Shown here: positions 10,528-22,500 of the stretch, piece by piece | Layout of the letters: each line of letters opens with the position of its first letter | Position numbering within the stretch: the first letter of the stretch is position 1 | Program-made: the position numbers and the translations under genes | The notes under the pieces: generated by a model | What the model saw: the letters and a program-made list of their open reading frames with translations, nothing else | Database searches by the model: none | What the model was told of the DNA's origin: nothing | NCBI GenBank assembly: GCA_932521035.1 | Contig: OW051493.1 | Location: forward strand, 1,116,001-1,180,000 | Length of the DNA stretch: 64,000 nt | Direction: 5' to 3' | Origin: Oscheius dolichura | Taxonomy: Eukaryota > Nematoda > Chromadorea > Rhabditida > Rhabditidae

Positions 10528-13500
10528 TTAATTTTGCTTATTATCCTCTACCTCATAGATCATGTATCCATTTCCCGTGTCACAATAGCGAACAGTCGTC
10601 GGACGAGAACGCCTAGCCTTACTGGGTGACGATTCTGATGTCTGAAAATTGAGAAATTCATCAATAGAATGATTTACATTTCTAATTTCTATCCATTTTG
10701 AAGCCAGAAAAACTTTCAACTGCTAATTTTCTCAACATTTTTATAATGTTTTCCCTATCCTTTTTATTTTTATGCAAATGTTAGCCCCGTTCTGTTCGGT
10801 ATACTCGTGACTCACCTTTTCAGTATCCCAATGAACCTTCCGGAATGTCGTTATGTTTTCCAGGAAGTCTAACACTTCCACTCGGATTCTTGCATTGCAG
10901 GCCATGTAAATGGGCAGACGAGCACAGCTGAAACACAAATTTGTATACCTTTTCTTCAATATTTTTTGAATTTTGTAAAGAGCAAAATACCTGGCAATGA
11001 CAGTTAGAAGAGAGACAAGATCCGTGCAGAGAGTGTAGAACGGGCGGAGCTCCGGGGTTGTCAGTGAAACCTAAAAAAAGCCACATTTGGTGCTTGGGAT
11101 TCTATTAGAAAGCTCCAAAAAAAGCATAGAAAATTAAAACAACGAAAGATTCAACGAGAGTCCTTTTCTGTCCCTTTTGATGTAATTTCTTGGCGGGAAA
11201 GAATGTTTTACGGTCTCTATGAAAGATTCCTCTCTGGCTACTGTACAGTCGTCTCCTGTTGCCACTAAAATTCCACGAATAATGCGACGAGAAAAACGAT
11301 AACCAAGAACTTCTCTATGCTACTACTGTAGGATAAGAACTCGCTCCAACTACCTTTGACATAATGGCAACCTATTCAAGGGATCTAATTCTATTCAATG
11401 ACGTCAATATAATCATTTTTTCATAAAAATAAAAAAAAATAAAAATATCTACAATTGTCTCTTCGAGACCTTTACCTTTCGTGGAAAAAGTAAGTTTCGC
11501 AGCCTCACTAAAGCCTTTAATCGGGGCGGTGTATCACTACTTCAATTAGCCAATTTGGATAAAAATACTGCAGCCACTTTATAGCCACAAATGCTTTTAA
11601 AATTCAAGATGAGATAACACGATTATGTCCTTATGTTCTTCTGACCAGTGTGATTGCCCCCAAATTTTTTTATTTATATCTATTGTGAAATAAGAGAAAT
11701 CCTTTCACACTGGGAATGGTATGTGTTGGAATGTTATCATTGTCCTACAGTAAGTTTTCGCCGTTGGCTACGTTTTGGTTGTAAAATAAGAACATAACTC
11801 CAAGAGAGATAGCAATCTATTTATTTTTTTAGACCACAAATCGTAGTTCCGCTATTTTTTTTTTACAGAAATGGAATGTTTTACGGTAGCTATAGAAAGT
11901 TTTCTTCATTTTGGAAGACAATAGAGAACAGAAAAAAAGCCAAAATTCAACCCACCTTATCAATCAATTCCCAAGTATAGACGACAACATTGAGAACATT
12001 CGAAGCCAAGTAGGTAAACGTCACAAAAACCAACATCAATGTTGCTGATCGGATATTTTGCTGAAAAGTTCTGTCAAAGAAATACCGCATTATTATTTTT
12101 CTCAATCAATTTACAAATTTAAAGGTTCCTTGAAGCATTTTCGAGAAAAAGAAAGCACATACCCGATGTTCAGAAGTGGCGAATCGAAACAGCTTGGCTC
12201 CTTGATGTTGTACCCGTAGACGGCGGATTATGGCGAAATTCAGGTAGAAACACAGAATAAAGGGAAGGAAAATGGTGATGATGTTACGGAACCAGTACTG
12301 AAAAAACTGATTCTTTCAAAGGACCCATTATAAAACTGAAACACTGTTTTCGGGTAGCTTATAAAGTATCCTTGGAACTAGGTTGACCCAGTTATGCTCG
12401 TAGGCAAGGGCCTGGGCTCGCGTTCTAGTCTCACCCCGCGCCTACGGCGGCCGGCGGCCGCCGACGCGGGGGTTGTAGGCGTGGGTCAAGGCTCCGCGTT
12501 AGAATCTCCCCGTGGTTTTGGTCGAAATCTCCGGCTTTGACCAATCCCAGACCATTCTGACCGCTGGCTGACCAAACCCGGCCGGCTATAGAAAAAGGGC
12601 TTAACTTTGGTAAAGTGCTGTCGATTCGTCACCGTTACGCGCCAGAGCTTAGCAAAAAATAAACCGCCAATATGCGAAGAAGCGTCGTCGAATGAGCCTA
12701 CTCTCATCGCGCTAGCTCAAAAAAAAGAGCGGAATAAAATGAAATTTAAAAGCCCTCTTCCTCCTCACTCCCTCACTTTCAAAAAAATCTAAAAGTGCAG
12801 TCGTACGCAACAAAAATTATCGGTTCGAATGAGCCTACTCTCAATTCTTCAGCTCAAAAAAAAGTTCCGGTCACATATCGCCTTTTATTATAGCCAAGTG
12901 ACTAGATTTGCCCAGTTTTTATGGAAGACGTCCTTGTGAAAGGGCCGCCGGCCGGCCGACGCCCCCCGATTTGTGTTGGCGGAGGCTCCGCGCTGGGGTC
13001 TACTCCGTTCCGTTGGTTTTGGTCGAAATCCCCGGCTTTGACAAAAGAAAAGGCTTGGCCATTCTGACCGCCGGCTGACCGAACCCGGCTGGCTATAGAA
13101 AAAGGTTAGGTTGACCCAGTTATGCTCGCGGGCAAGAGCCTAGGCTCGCGTTCCAGTCTCACCCCGCGCCTACGGCGGCCGGCGGCCGCCGACGCGGGGG
13201 TTGTAGGCGTGGGTCTAGGCCCCGCGTTAGATTCTCCCCCGTTTTATTGGTTTTGGTCGAGATCCCCGGCTTTGACAAAACTAAAAGCGAAACCATTTTT
13301 GACCGCTGGCTGACCAAACCCGGCCGGCTATAGAAAAAGGGCTTAACTTTGGTAAAGTGCTGTCGATTCGTCACCGTTACGCGCCAGAGCTTAGCAAAAA
13401 ATAAACCGCCAATATGCGAAGAAGCGTCGTCGAATGAGCCTACTCTCATCGCGCTAGCTCAAAAAAAAGAGCGGAATAAAATGAAATTTAAAAGCCCTCT

Positions 13501-16500
13501 TCCTCCTCACTCCCTCACTTTCAAAAAAATCTAAAAGTGCAGTCGTACGCAGAAAAAATTATCGGTTCGAATGAGCCTACTCTCAATTTCTCAACTCAAA
13601 AAAAGTTGTGGGGTTACAAATCGCCTTTTATTATAGCCAAGTGACTAGAAGTGCCCAGTTTTTATGGAAGACGTCCTTGTGGAAGGGGCGCCTTGGCCGG
13701 CCGGCGGCCGGCCGACGCCCCCGATTTGTGTTGGCGGAGGCTCCGCGTTACAGTCTCCCCCGCTCCGTTGGTTTGGTCGAAATCCCCGGCTTTGACAAAA
13801 GAAAAGGCTTGGCCATTCTGACCGCCGGCTGACCGAACCCGGCTGGCTATAGAAAAAGGTTAGGTTGACCCAGTTATGCTCGCGGGCAAGAGCCTAGGCT
13901 CGCGTTCTAGTCTCACCCCGCGCCTACGGCGGCCGGCGGCCGCCGACGCGGGGGTTGTAGGCGTGGGTCTAGGCTCCGCGTTAGAATCTCCCCGTGCCGC
14001 TGGCTTTGGTCGAAATCTCCGGCTTTGACAAAACGAAAAGCGAAACCATTTTTGACAGTTGGCTGACCGAAACAGGCCGCTTATAGGAAAGGGCTTATTC
14101 GAGTCTGATTACCAGTTGAAAACAGTAAAAAACGGTAAATAAACAGTTTATGGGAAAGAAACACCACGAGGGTAGGAACAGGGCAGCGACGGAGATCATT
14201 CTTCCATTTCTTCTTCTTCTCCGGCTCCGGGTCCGGGTTCTTCTTCAGCTGTCGTGTCAAGAAGGTGGAGATCTGCCCCACTTTGGAAAACCATGTCCTC
14301 CAAATCTCCAATCTTCTTATTGACCTCACGGAGTTCTTCTTCTTTCTCGCTATAATTGAATAATTCCTATCCCTTCATCTTTTAATGCCACCTCAGCTTC
14401 TTCTTCAGCTCGTCAATCAGCTCGGCAGATCGGAACATCAAGGCAGAGCAGTTCTTGATGTGCGCTTCTTGAGCGTCGACGTGGTTGCGCATCGCGCGGT
14501 CATGGCTCCTGAAGAAGGCGCAGATCTTGTCCGGCACGTTCAGGAGACGCTTCAGGATGTACAATTTTTCGTGAAAAATTCTGCTGGTCGGCGGAGGGCT
14601 AGGTTTCAATCTCTGTACTCATTTAATTGATATCCATATAAACACTCACAGCAACTTCTCGGAGCTTTCGGGAAAAGGTCATCTTGGAGGAAAGGTAGTT
14701 GATGAATGGTTTATTTTCCAAAAATAACCCGAAATGAACAAGTATAAACCGAAATTTTCTTGTGTTGTTTTCTTGTTTTATCCCCGCCACCCTTCTTCAG
14801 CCCACCAAATTCAACTCTTACAAACAATACTACTGAACACAGGTTTTATTGAAGAAATATACAAATAAGAAATAAATGGAGAAGGGAGAGGGTGAAGACA
14901 GAAGCCCCGCCTTCACCGCGAGGGTGAAGACGGGGTGGACTACACAAAGGACGTTACATTTAAGCTAACACCGGGCAAAGAACAGCTTCTGTTGTCTTGT
15001 CTGTCCCGAATCAGCCTCTTCTCCAAGCGATGTCTTGCCATCCGTGCGGATACTGAGTCCAGTTGAAGTCGATTCAACCCGCCAGCCAAATGTTGAAGTC
15101 GGCTCATCACTGCTGAACTGATTGCCACAAGATGTACACGCTCTATTCCCGTGTTCGGGAAACTCTCGAAGAAAGCATAAATAGCTTGAAGAGCCACAGC
15201 CATGCCCTTCTCCTCGTCATAATTATAAATTCCTATTCCCAAAATAGGGAAGGCGATGCTCTTGCATCCATCCTGGTCGGCCAGAAGCAGACTATTGAAG
15301 TAACAAGATCGCAGATGCTCTTCTTCACCTCTTGACGGCAGTTTTCCTTGTGAAATGATCGGAGCGGCAGTGTGGTAAACCTTCTTGTATCGTTTCAGCC
15401 GAAAGGCACTGGTAGATACCACTTGTCCAGGACCGAGTCGATTTTTAGGAAGTCCTTTGCAAATCTCCTTCGTCGCTTCGTTTATCTCAGCAGCACCACA
15501 AGCAGTCCGAACGATCCCATCGACTCCTCCGCCATGTAGAAGCTGGGCATTGGCCGCATTGACAATGACATCGGCATCGACTTCAACAATGCTCTGTTTC
15601 TCCAGAATGAGCTCCTTGACGCCACTTCTACGGACAATGGGAACGACTCGCTGGTCTAACACTTCCACTTCTTCGGGGCAATTTTCCTCTCCTGAAGGGC
15701 ATGATTGTTCTAATTGTATTTAATTGTAACTACCATTTACTTCACCCAAATCCACTTCCGTTGACTGGGCCTCCTCTTCAATCCTAATTCTTTCCAAAAC
15801 AATGACAACAATTCCCTCCATATCCTGGGGCAACTCCTGCTGTCTGACGCTGCTATCATTGCACTCGACCCATCTGCCGTCCTTCTCCACATAGGCCATG
15901 TAATGCCCCTCCATCGGGGTCTCTCCTCTATGCCAAATTGCCGCAACTGGCTTGAACCAGACGCCTATAGTTTTCTGTTCGCTCCTCTTCGAGTAAAAAC
16001 TTACCGAATAACTTTTCCCTTTGATTTAGGTTCCCAATGGTTCTGTTTCTTCGGTAGGCAAGGCCATTATCACTTCCAAAAAGGCCCATTTCGATGGCCA
16101 GGAAACGGCACGTTTCAGGAATTCTTATATCTATCTCCTCTTGATGCGGAACATTCGCAGAACCACAGCTTTCACAGTTTTGCTCCAGTTCTCCGGGAGC
16201 CAAGATGGAGTGAGCATACTCACGGAATGTACGGTATTCGTCGTATTCTCCGGAAATGCTCAGCATACACTGTTCCGTATCTCTCCCGGTTTGGCGTCGC
16301 TGAAAAGCTGGTTTCCTGCTTGGTTAATGGCTTACCTCTCCACACAGCGAACACGTGACAATTCGTCTGTATACGTGGAGCAGCTGGAGATAAAAACTCG
16401 GAGGGACGCGCTCAAATAAGTTCATAATAAGTTCTGCAGCTGACTGTTGAACACGAAGGTTCCTGTACATCCGAGGCATGTCTGGAAAAAGTAATTTCCA

Positions 16501-19500
16501 AGTTTAAAGTCCCCTTACCTTCTATGTAAAGAAGCGGCATAGCATTCCTAGGATCAGGCATTGTCAAAATTGTATTCAATGCTTGAAAATATGCATTTTC
16601 TTCCGCCGCGACCTCTTCAACCTCTTCTATTTCTCGTCGCCACATCCTCCAAAGCGCCTGTATCACACTGTTAGCATAACATGTATTTCCAAGATTCTTT
16701 AAACCAAAAAGAGTGGTTAATGTAGGATTCTGCAATAGAACATGAATGAAAATAAATAAGAGCGGCTCACAGAAATACCCTGCTCCACCACGAGGGTAGA
16801 GACAGGGCGACCAGGACGGGAGACAACCTCCATTTGCTCGTAATCTCTCTCGTCATCACAACTATCCTCTCCGGCATCAGAATTCGTTTGTTCTTTTTCA
16901 TCATCAGACGGCTGTAATGGGCAAAATATTCTACCAAATATGTGGAAAACAAACCTTATCACCAGGAGAAATAGTCGGCTCCTGTTCCGCTTCGGCAGGA
17001 TCTCCAGTCGTTTCATACCGTAACACCTTCTTGAATACGACATTATTCGTGAGAGACGTGTTCTTCGCAGCATTATAGATTAAAATATCTTTCGCTCTTC
17101 GTACTCTCGATACAGCTACATAATACTGTCCATGGGCAAAACACGGCGTCGTCAATACCAGGCCGCATCTATCCAAGGTTTGGCCCTGTGCCTTATTGCA
17201 CGTCATGGCGAAGGCCAGTCGAATCGGAAACTGCATCCGCGTGAACGAAACTTCTCTGGAAATGACTCCAGTAGGAGTGAAGAGAATCGGGTGGAGAAAT
17301 ATTTCCTCGGGCGTCTGCTTATCCGGGTTCAATGGAGTACACCGCAGGATATGTGTTCCAATCTCCTCGACTATTAGTCTTGTTCCATTGTTTAATCCCT
17401 TTTTTACATTCAAATTCCTCAGAAGAATAACAACAGCGCCAGTTTTGACTTTCAGCTCGTGACGCGGATAACCCGACGGGGTCGCGAGGTGATACGTCTC
17501 CGGATCCAGATGTTGTAGACCGTGTTTTGGGTCATACTCGTCGACTGATTTAAAAACGCGTTCCTCGGAATTTAATAAACCTAAAAAGTTTTTCTAGAGG
17601 GCTCGAAAGATAACTGACGCAATATCTTCTCGTTGAGATCGAAGACGGTTTTATTGTCAACAGCTAGGATTGTTGACTTCCGGAATGTTTCTCTCTTTGC
17701 CTCGGGAGGGCCAGCATCTCCATATAGTTTACTGATCATCTCCTTCACACTTCCTACCAAACGCCCTTGAGGTAGCGGAACCATTTGATCAACACTCCGG
17801 GCATGACCGTTCACATTGAGTTCTCCTGTGCCAATTTTCGCACAGTAGTCCGCGTACGGTGGATCATCTCGGGCTCGCATGTTCGTGTGGAGATGCATGA
17901 CTTTGATGTCTCCTCTCTCCCACCACAACCATTCCATTGCCGTATAGTTGACCACTCCTTCTCCTGGGGCATCCGGTACCACGGGAAGCGTTTGCTTCCA
18001 ATCTCCCGAAAGAATGAATGGGCAGCCTCCAAATATTCGGTTGTCATTACCGTACCTCAATGTAGACATCAGCTTGTGGACGCATTCGAGGATCCTCCGA
18101 TCGGTCATAGTCACTTCATCCCATATCACCAAGTCCAGATTCTTGATGTACTCGGCTTCATTGCTTTCGAGATCCATTGTTGAGTGCATGTTCTCCTCGG
18201 CAGACAGCGGAATTTTGAACTGCCGATGGGCGGTCGAACCAAGAGGTAGAAGGGAGGCGGCGATTCCCGTCTGTGCAACACAGGCCACGTTCTTCTTCTG
18301 GGCACGGAACTCGTGGTAGATGGCCTTCATAATAAGAGTTTTGCCAGTTCCACCACTGCCTTGTAGGAAGAAGGCTGTATTTTCGCCGCTCCGGATATCC
18401 TCCAAAATTTCCTCGAACACTCGCTTCTGCTCCGGAATCATAGTCTAAAAATAGCTTGCATGATCAAGATCTTGAATGGTACCTTTTTGAGAATGGCGGC
18501 TTCTCTCTTCGACGATCTCTCCGTAAAATTCAGACGACCTGTATCGTCAATAAGATCGAAAGCGAGAAGGTCAGCTTTAACCAGTGACGGCAGCCCGTAG
18601 TCGTCCAAACTACCTCCGTGTACCTCCAGGAATGTCTGAATATGGTACAGGGCGTGTGCCTCCAGGTTCTTCTCATCCCATCTGTGGCCGGCATAGAAAA
18701 ATTCCTTGTACTTGTCGTACAGCTCTCGAATGTAGTTCTTCGATATGGCGTTATTCGTTATAATCTGACAGAACATCCTCCTGAGGGCCTTGGGATTGTC
18801 ATAGTTACAGGCTTCCGCGAGGCAAAGATCCCACTCCTTCTGGTTATTCATCAATCCACGAGCATATGCGGCTTCGACAGCTGTCTTGTACACGACGTCG
18901 TCCACCGTCCTCAGATCCGCAAAAGACTTGATCCCCTTCAAATTCGAACACAACATGCGGATCGCGAATAATTCTCTGTATCGAGGATTAACGCTTTTTA
19001 TCCGAGTCACCAGATTCTTGCTAAATTATTCGTTGATCGGAAAAAATAGGGGAAAAGACTAACATTTTACGTTTTCGTGGCCTCCATTGGCCTTTTGAAT
19101 AAATGTAACCCATGGGCAACTCCTCGAAGGTGTAGTCATTGGCTGCAGGATCCCTCTCGTTCAAATCGAACCACGCTTTCAGCTTGGTCCTCAGCTCCTC
19201 CTCCGCCAATCGTCCACCCAATTCTTCTTGCTCTTCAGCGGTGTAAACTAATCTTTCCTCGTCCTCTGCATGGATACTGCTCTCGATTACTGTATGAGAA
19301 GCACTGTGTCTTGAATATCCAGCAAATTCCCAAGCAGCTTCACAGGAAGTAACCGCTCTCATATCCTCTACCACCCAGAATTCATTGAATACAACTGTCG
19401 GCTTTCCACTTTTGTCCATCAAGGGTATCCCTCTTGTTCTGAGCAATTTCTTGGCTTCCTCTCTTCGTTTCTTCAACGTGCCCTCGGGAATCTTCAAATT

Positions 19501-22500
19501 CTTGGGAAGAAGCAAGTGGCCATCGATAGTCATCGCGTTTTTGTCGAGGGAGTCGGTACCGGTGGCAATTTCGACCAAGGCCCGATCAAAACCCTAAAGT
19601 TTACCTTTGTAGAAGGTTAATTAAATTGTTCTTACCTTAAACAAGTACTTGAAAATGTACTTAACAACGCTAAGTACCGATATGACCTCGAAATTAATAT
19701 GGCCTTCCCAAAACGACAGCAGCTGGACACTGTACGGCACCACATATCGGTTGTCTGCCTTTTTATTCTTGGCGCAATGCTCTCCATCGCAAGGCCGTTC
19801 CAATTCAGGATAATAACGATCGCCCATCTTTGTAGTGTCGTTAAAGCACTTCGGGTAACCTTTGGAACATTGAAATTTTGAGGGATTCAGCCCTGCTCGA
19901 CAATAAGCCTGAATAATGCGTGAATTGCAAAAGAAGGAAAGCTTACGGTAGGATCTCCTTCGCATGGAGAGTGAATCATGAAGTCCTCCACCAACTTCCT
20001 CAAATCGGGATTGTCCTTAGGAAGAACAGCTTGACAGAGTTTGTCGATTTGTAAGACATTCTTTGGCTTCCGTTTCAGCGAGATCAGAATATGGGCGTGA
20101 GGCGGGCCACGCTGCTGAAACTCGATGGAGTACGTGAACCAGCACACTCGTCCGAACAGCCCTTTCTTCTTTCTCTTCGTCCTCCTGTCCACTCCTTTCC
20201 CGTTCAACATTTCCATTAGAAGATCCAGCTTCTTCTTGAAGACCTCATTTACAAGGAACGGGTGGTCGGCCCACGTTTCACCGGCTGGGATTCTCTCCTA
20301 AAATACGAAGTTTTATCCGTTTCAAACACAAGACCCACCTTGATTTCCGGCCACTTTACGTTGCATGTGGCCGTGATAAAAAGATCTGGACGTCCAAATG
20401 CGTTGCACATGGCAACCGCATTCTCGAATTTCTGTTGTAGCCATCGCGGAGAGCCGGGAACGGTGTGAGGTACAGAAAATTGAGCTCCAATCGTGATTCC
20501 AAGATGAAGCTTGTCCGCAAGTCGTTGTCTCGCTTTCAACATCTTGTTCTTCGTGCTCGTCAGATATTCGCCACATTTGTCTCGGATGAAACTGTATCTT
20601 TGGTTCAACATTCTCATGTAGTGATCGATCAGGAAGAGTTGACCAAGTTTTTCTCCTCGCAAGAAACGATTTTGCACCAAAGGTCTCCTCTGGTAAATGT
20701 AAGTGACAAAGTGCTTCAGTGAAGAGTACACACGAGATCCACGTTTAGTAGCTGCCTCCTTCTCCTTCTCATTATCCTCATCATCATTGAGATCTTCAAC
20801 TGGTGTTCTAAAGAATTTTGATCAACCATTTCAAGAAAACTCTCACTGTTCCTGTTCTACAGGTTCTTCATTTGTAGACGGCAACAAATCGAATGGAAAA
20901 TCGCCTGCTTCGCCGCGAGGGGGAAGACTGCGAGACGACTCATTCTGCTCAGTCCACTCATCTTCTTGGATCGGATACTGTTCCGGTTGGATGATGTTGT
21001 CAAAGTCCATCTCATTTTGTCGGTAATCCATGTCCAGTTCGATCTCTTCTCGAGGCTCCTCCACAGGTACATCGACAACTGCGGACTGTTCTTCTATGCC
21101 TCTTTCTTCATCGACAGGAGCCATCAGGGCGTCATAAAAGACTTCTTCCGTCTCGTCTTCGGATTCACCCTCTCCACCATAGAAGTTTCCTTCAATCATC
21201 TCAACATCATCCAGTTCTTCTTCGACGTTGTTCACCGGGGCAGCTTCTCCAACAAGAGTTTCGGCATCGAGCTCGACTTCCCATAACTTCGCTGCTTCCA
21301 CGTCTTCTCGGGCAAACTTGATGAGCCTCTCCTTGAAACTTAACTTCTTGTCGTCGCCTTTCATCAGCGGGTACATCTGATGGCCAAATACGTATTCTCC
21401 ATACGGGCAAAAAATGGGATAGCAGAGAGAAGTCGCCTTGGGATCCCACGCCAACAAGGGCAGAATAGGGTTGACCCCTCGCTTCGGGTAAATGATGAGG
21501 CCGGGCATCTTGACGTCCTGTTCCACCGTGGCTTGGAAAAACAATGCGACGTGGTCGCCTCCTTGAAGCACCTGAAGGGAAGAGAGAATTTCTCAGCCTA
21601 TTGATAAAACCAACCTTTCTGTATATGCCTTTATGGGCTTGTAGCTGTTGTTTGTCTACTTGGTTCGCGTTGATGATCTTCATACGGACGCGATCTCCAC
21701 TTCCAGGGGCTTTTCTGTCTTCCTCGCCGATAATTTCTCCCAGATTACGGTAGTACTGAGCCCAGCAGTTGTCTCTGGCCATGCAGTTCTCGAGAATCCT
21801 CACAATCTCCTTATTCAGCTGGTTGTAGGCGTTCATCCTTATATCGACTGCTTTATCTCCGCAATACAGATAAACATTGCCATACAGCGGGTCGTTATTC
21901 CCAAAGGGCAACGCACAAGATGGAAAGTGCCCAGGATTTCCTGAAACGTTGCCTATTTTTGACGAATTTCCACCAACCCTGGACTTTGACACTCTGAACC
22001 CCGTGGGCAGCAGCTGGGATCCGGTTATATTGCACACTGGCAAAGGCGAAAGCGTTGTTGTAGCTGAGTATACGAGCTCGGAACAGTTTCGCATTGACGC
22101 CCTTTCCAAACAGCAAATTGAACATCTCCTGAGGCAGGCGGCGCATCGGCTTGATGAAGACTGCCCCATTGTCACAGCAGACATGCCCATTTGGATAATG
22201 TTCTGCTGAACAGAAGGAGCATTCCTCGATGTCTCCGAGACGACAAGCGGGCAAATTTTCTGAATCGAAAAGTAGAAAGCCTTAAAAAGTATTTTACGGG
22301 GTGAGGGTATATCGTCCGAGCTGTCATCGCTGTCGCTCTCCTCTTCGCCATTGTCTCGATGTTTTCTCATCCTTGCTGCACTGGGTCTTGGCATTCCTTC
22401 TTTCACTTTATAGCGCTCTTCAAAATCCTGCTTGGCCGTTTTCCATTCGTTACTTTGATCCTCCACAGTTTCCTCAACGGTTGATTCGCGATAAATGACA

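Noticed and set aside
12607..13534. A ~61-residue frame (VKCCRFVTVTRQSLAKNKPP...) conserved in copies at 12607, 13349, 23404 and, reversed, 5913
   Set aside because: It follows the family A repeat and the opposite strand is equally open. Conservation reflects recent repeat amplification; no start context, splice signal or protein family supports coding.
16717..17073. Separate short reading frames between the helicase and USP exons that could end the Helitron protein early
   Set aside because: Introns 16912-16954 and 16730-16770 have normal donors and acceptors and join in phase 0, carrying the helicase frame directly into the USP Cys box.
20703..22209. Several plus-strand open frames opposite the Helitron gene
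   Set aside because: They mirror the minus-strand exons and contain no recognisable motif.
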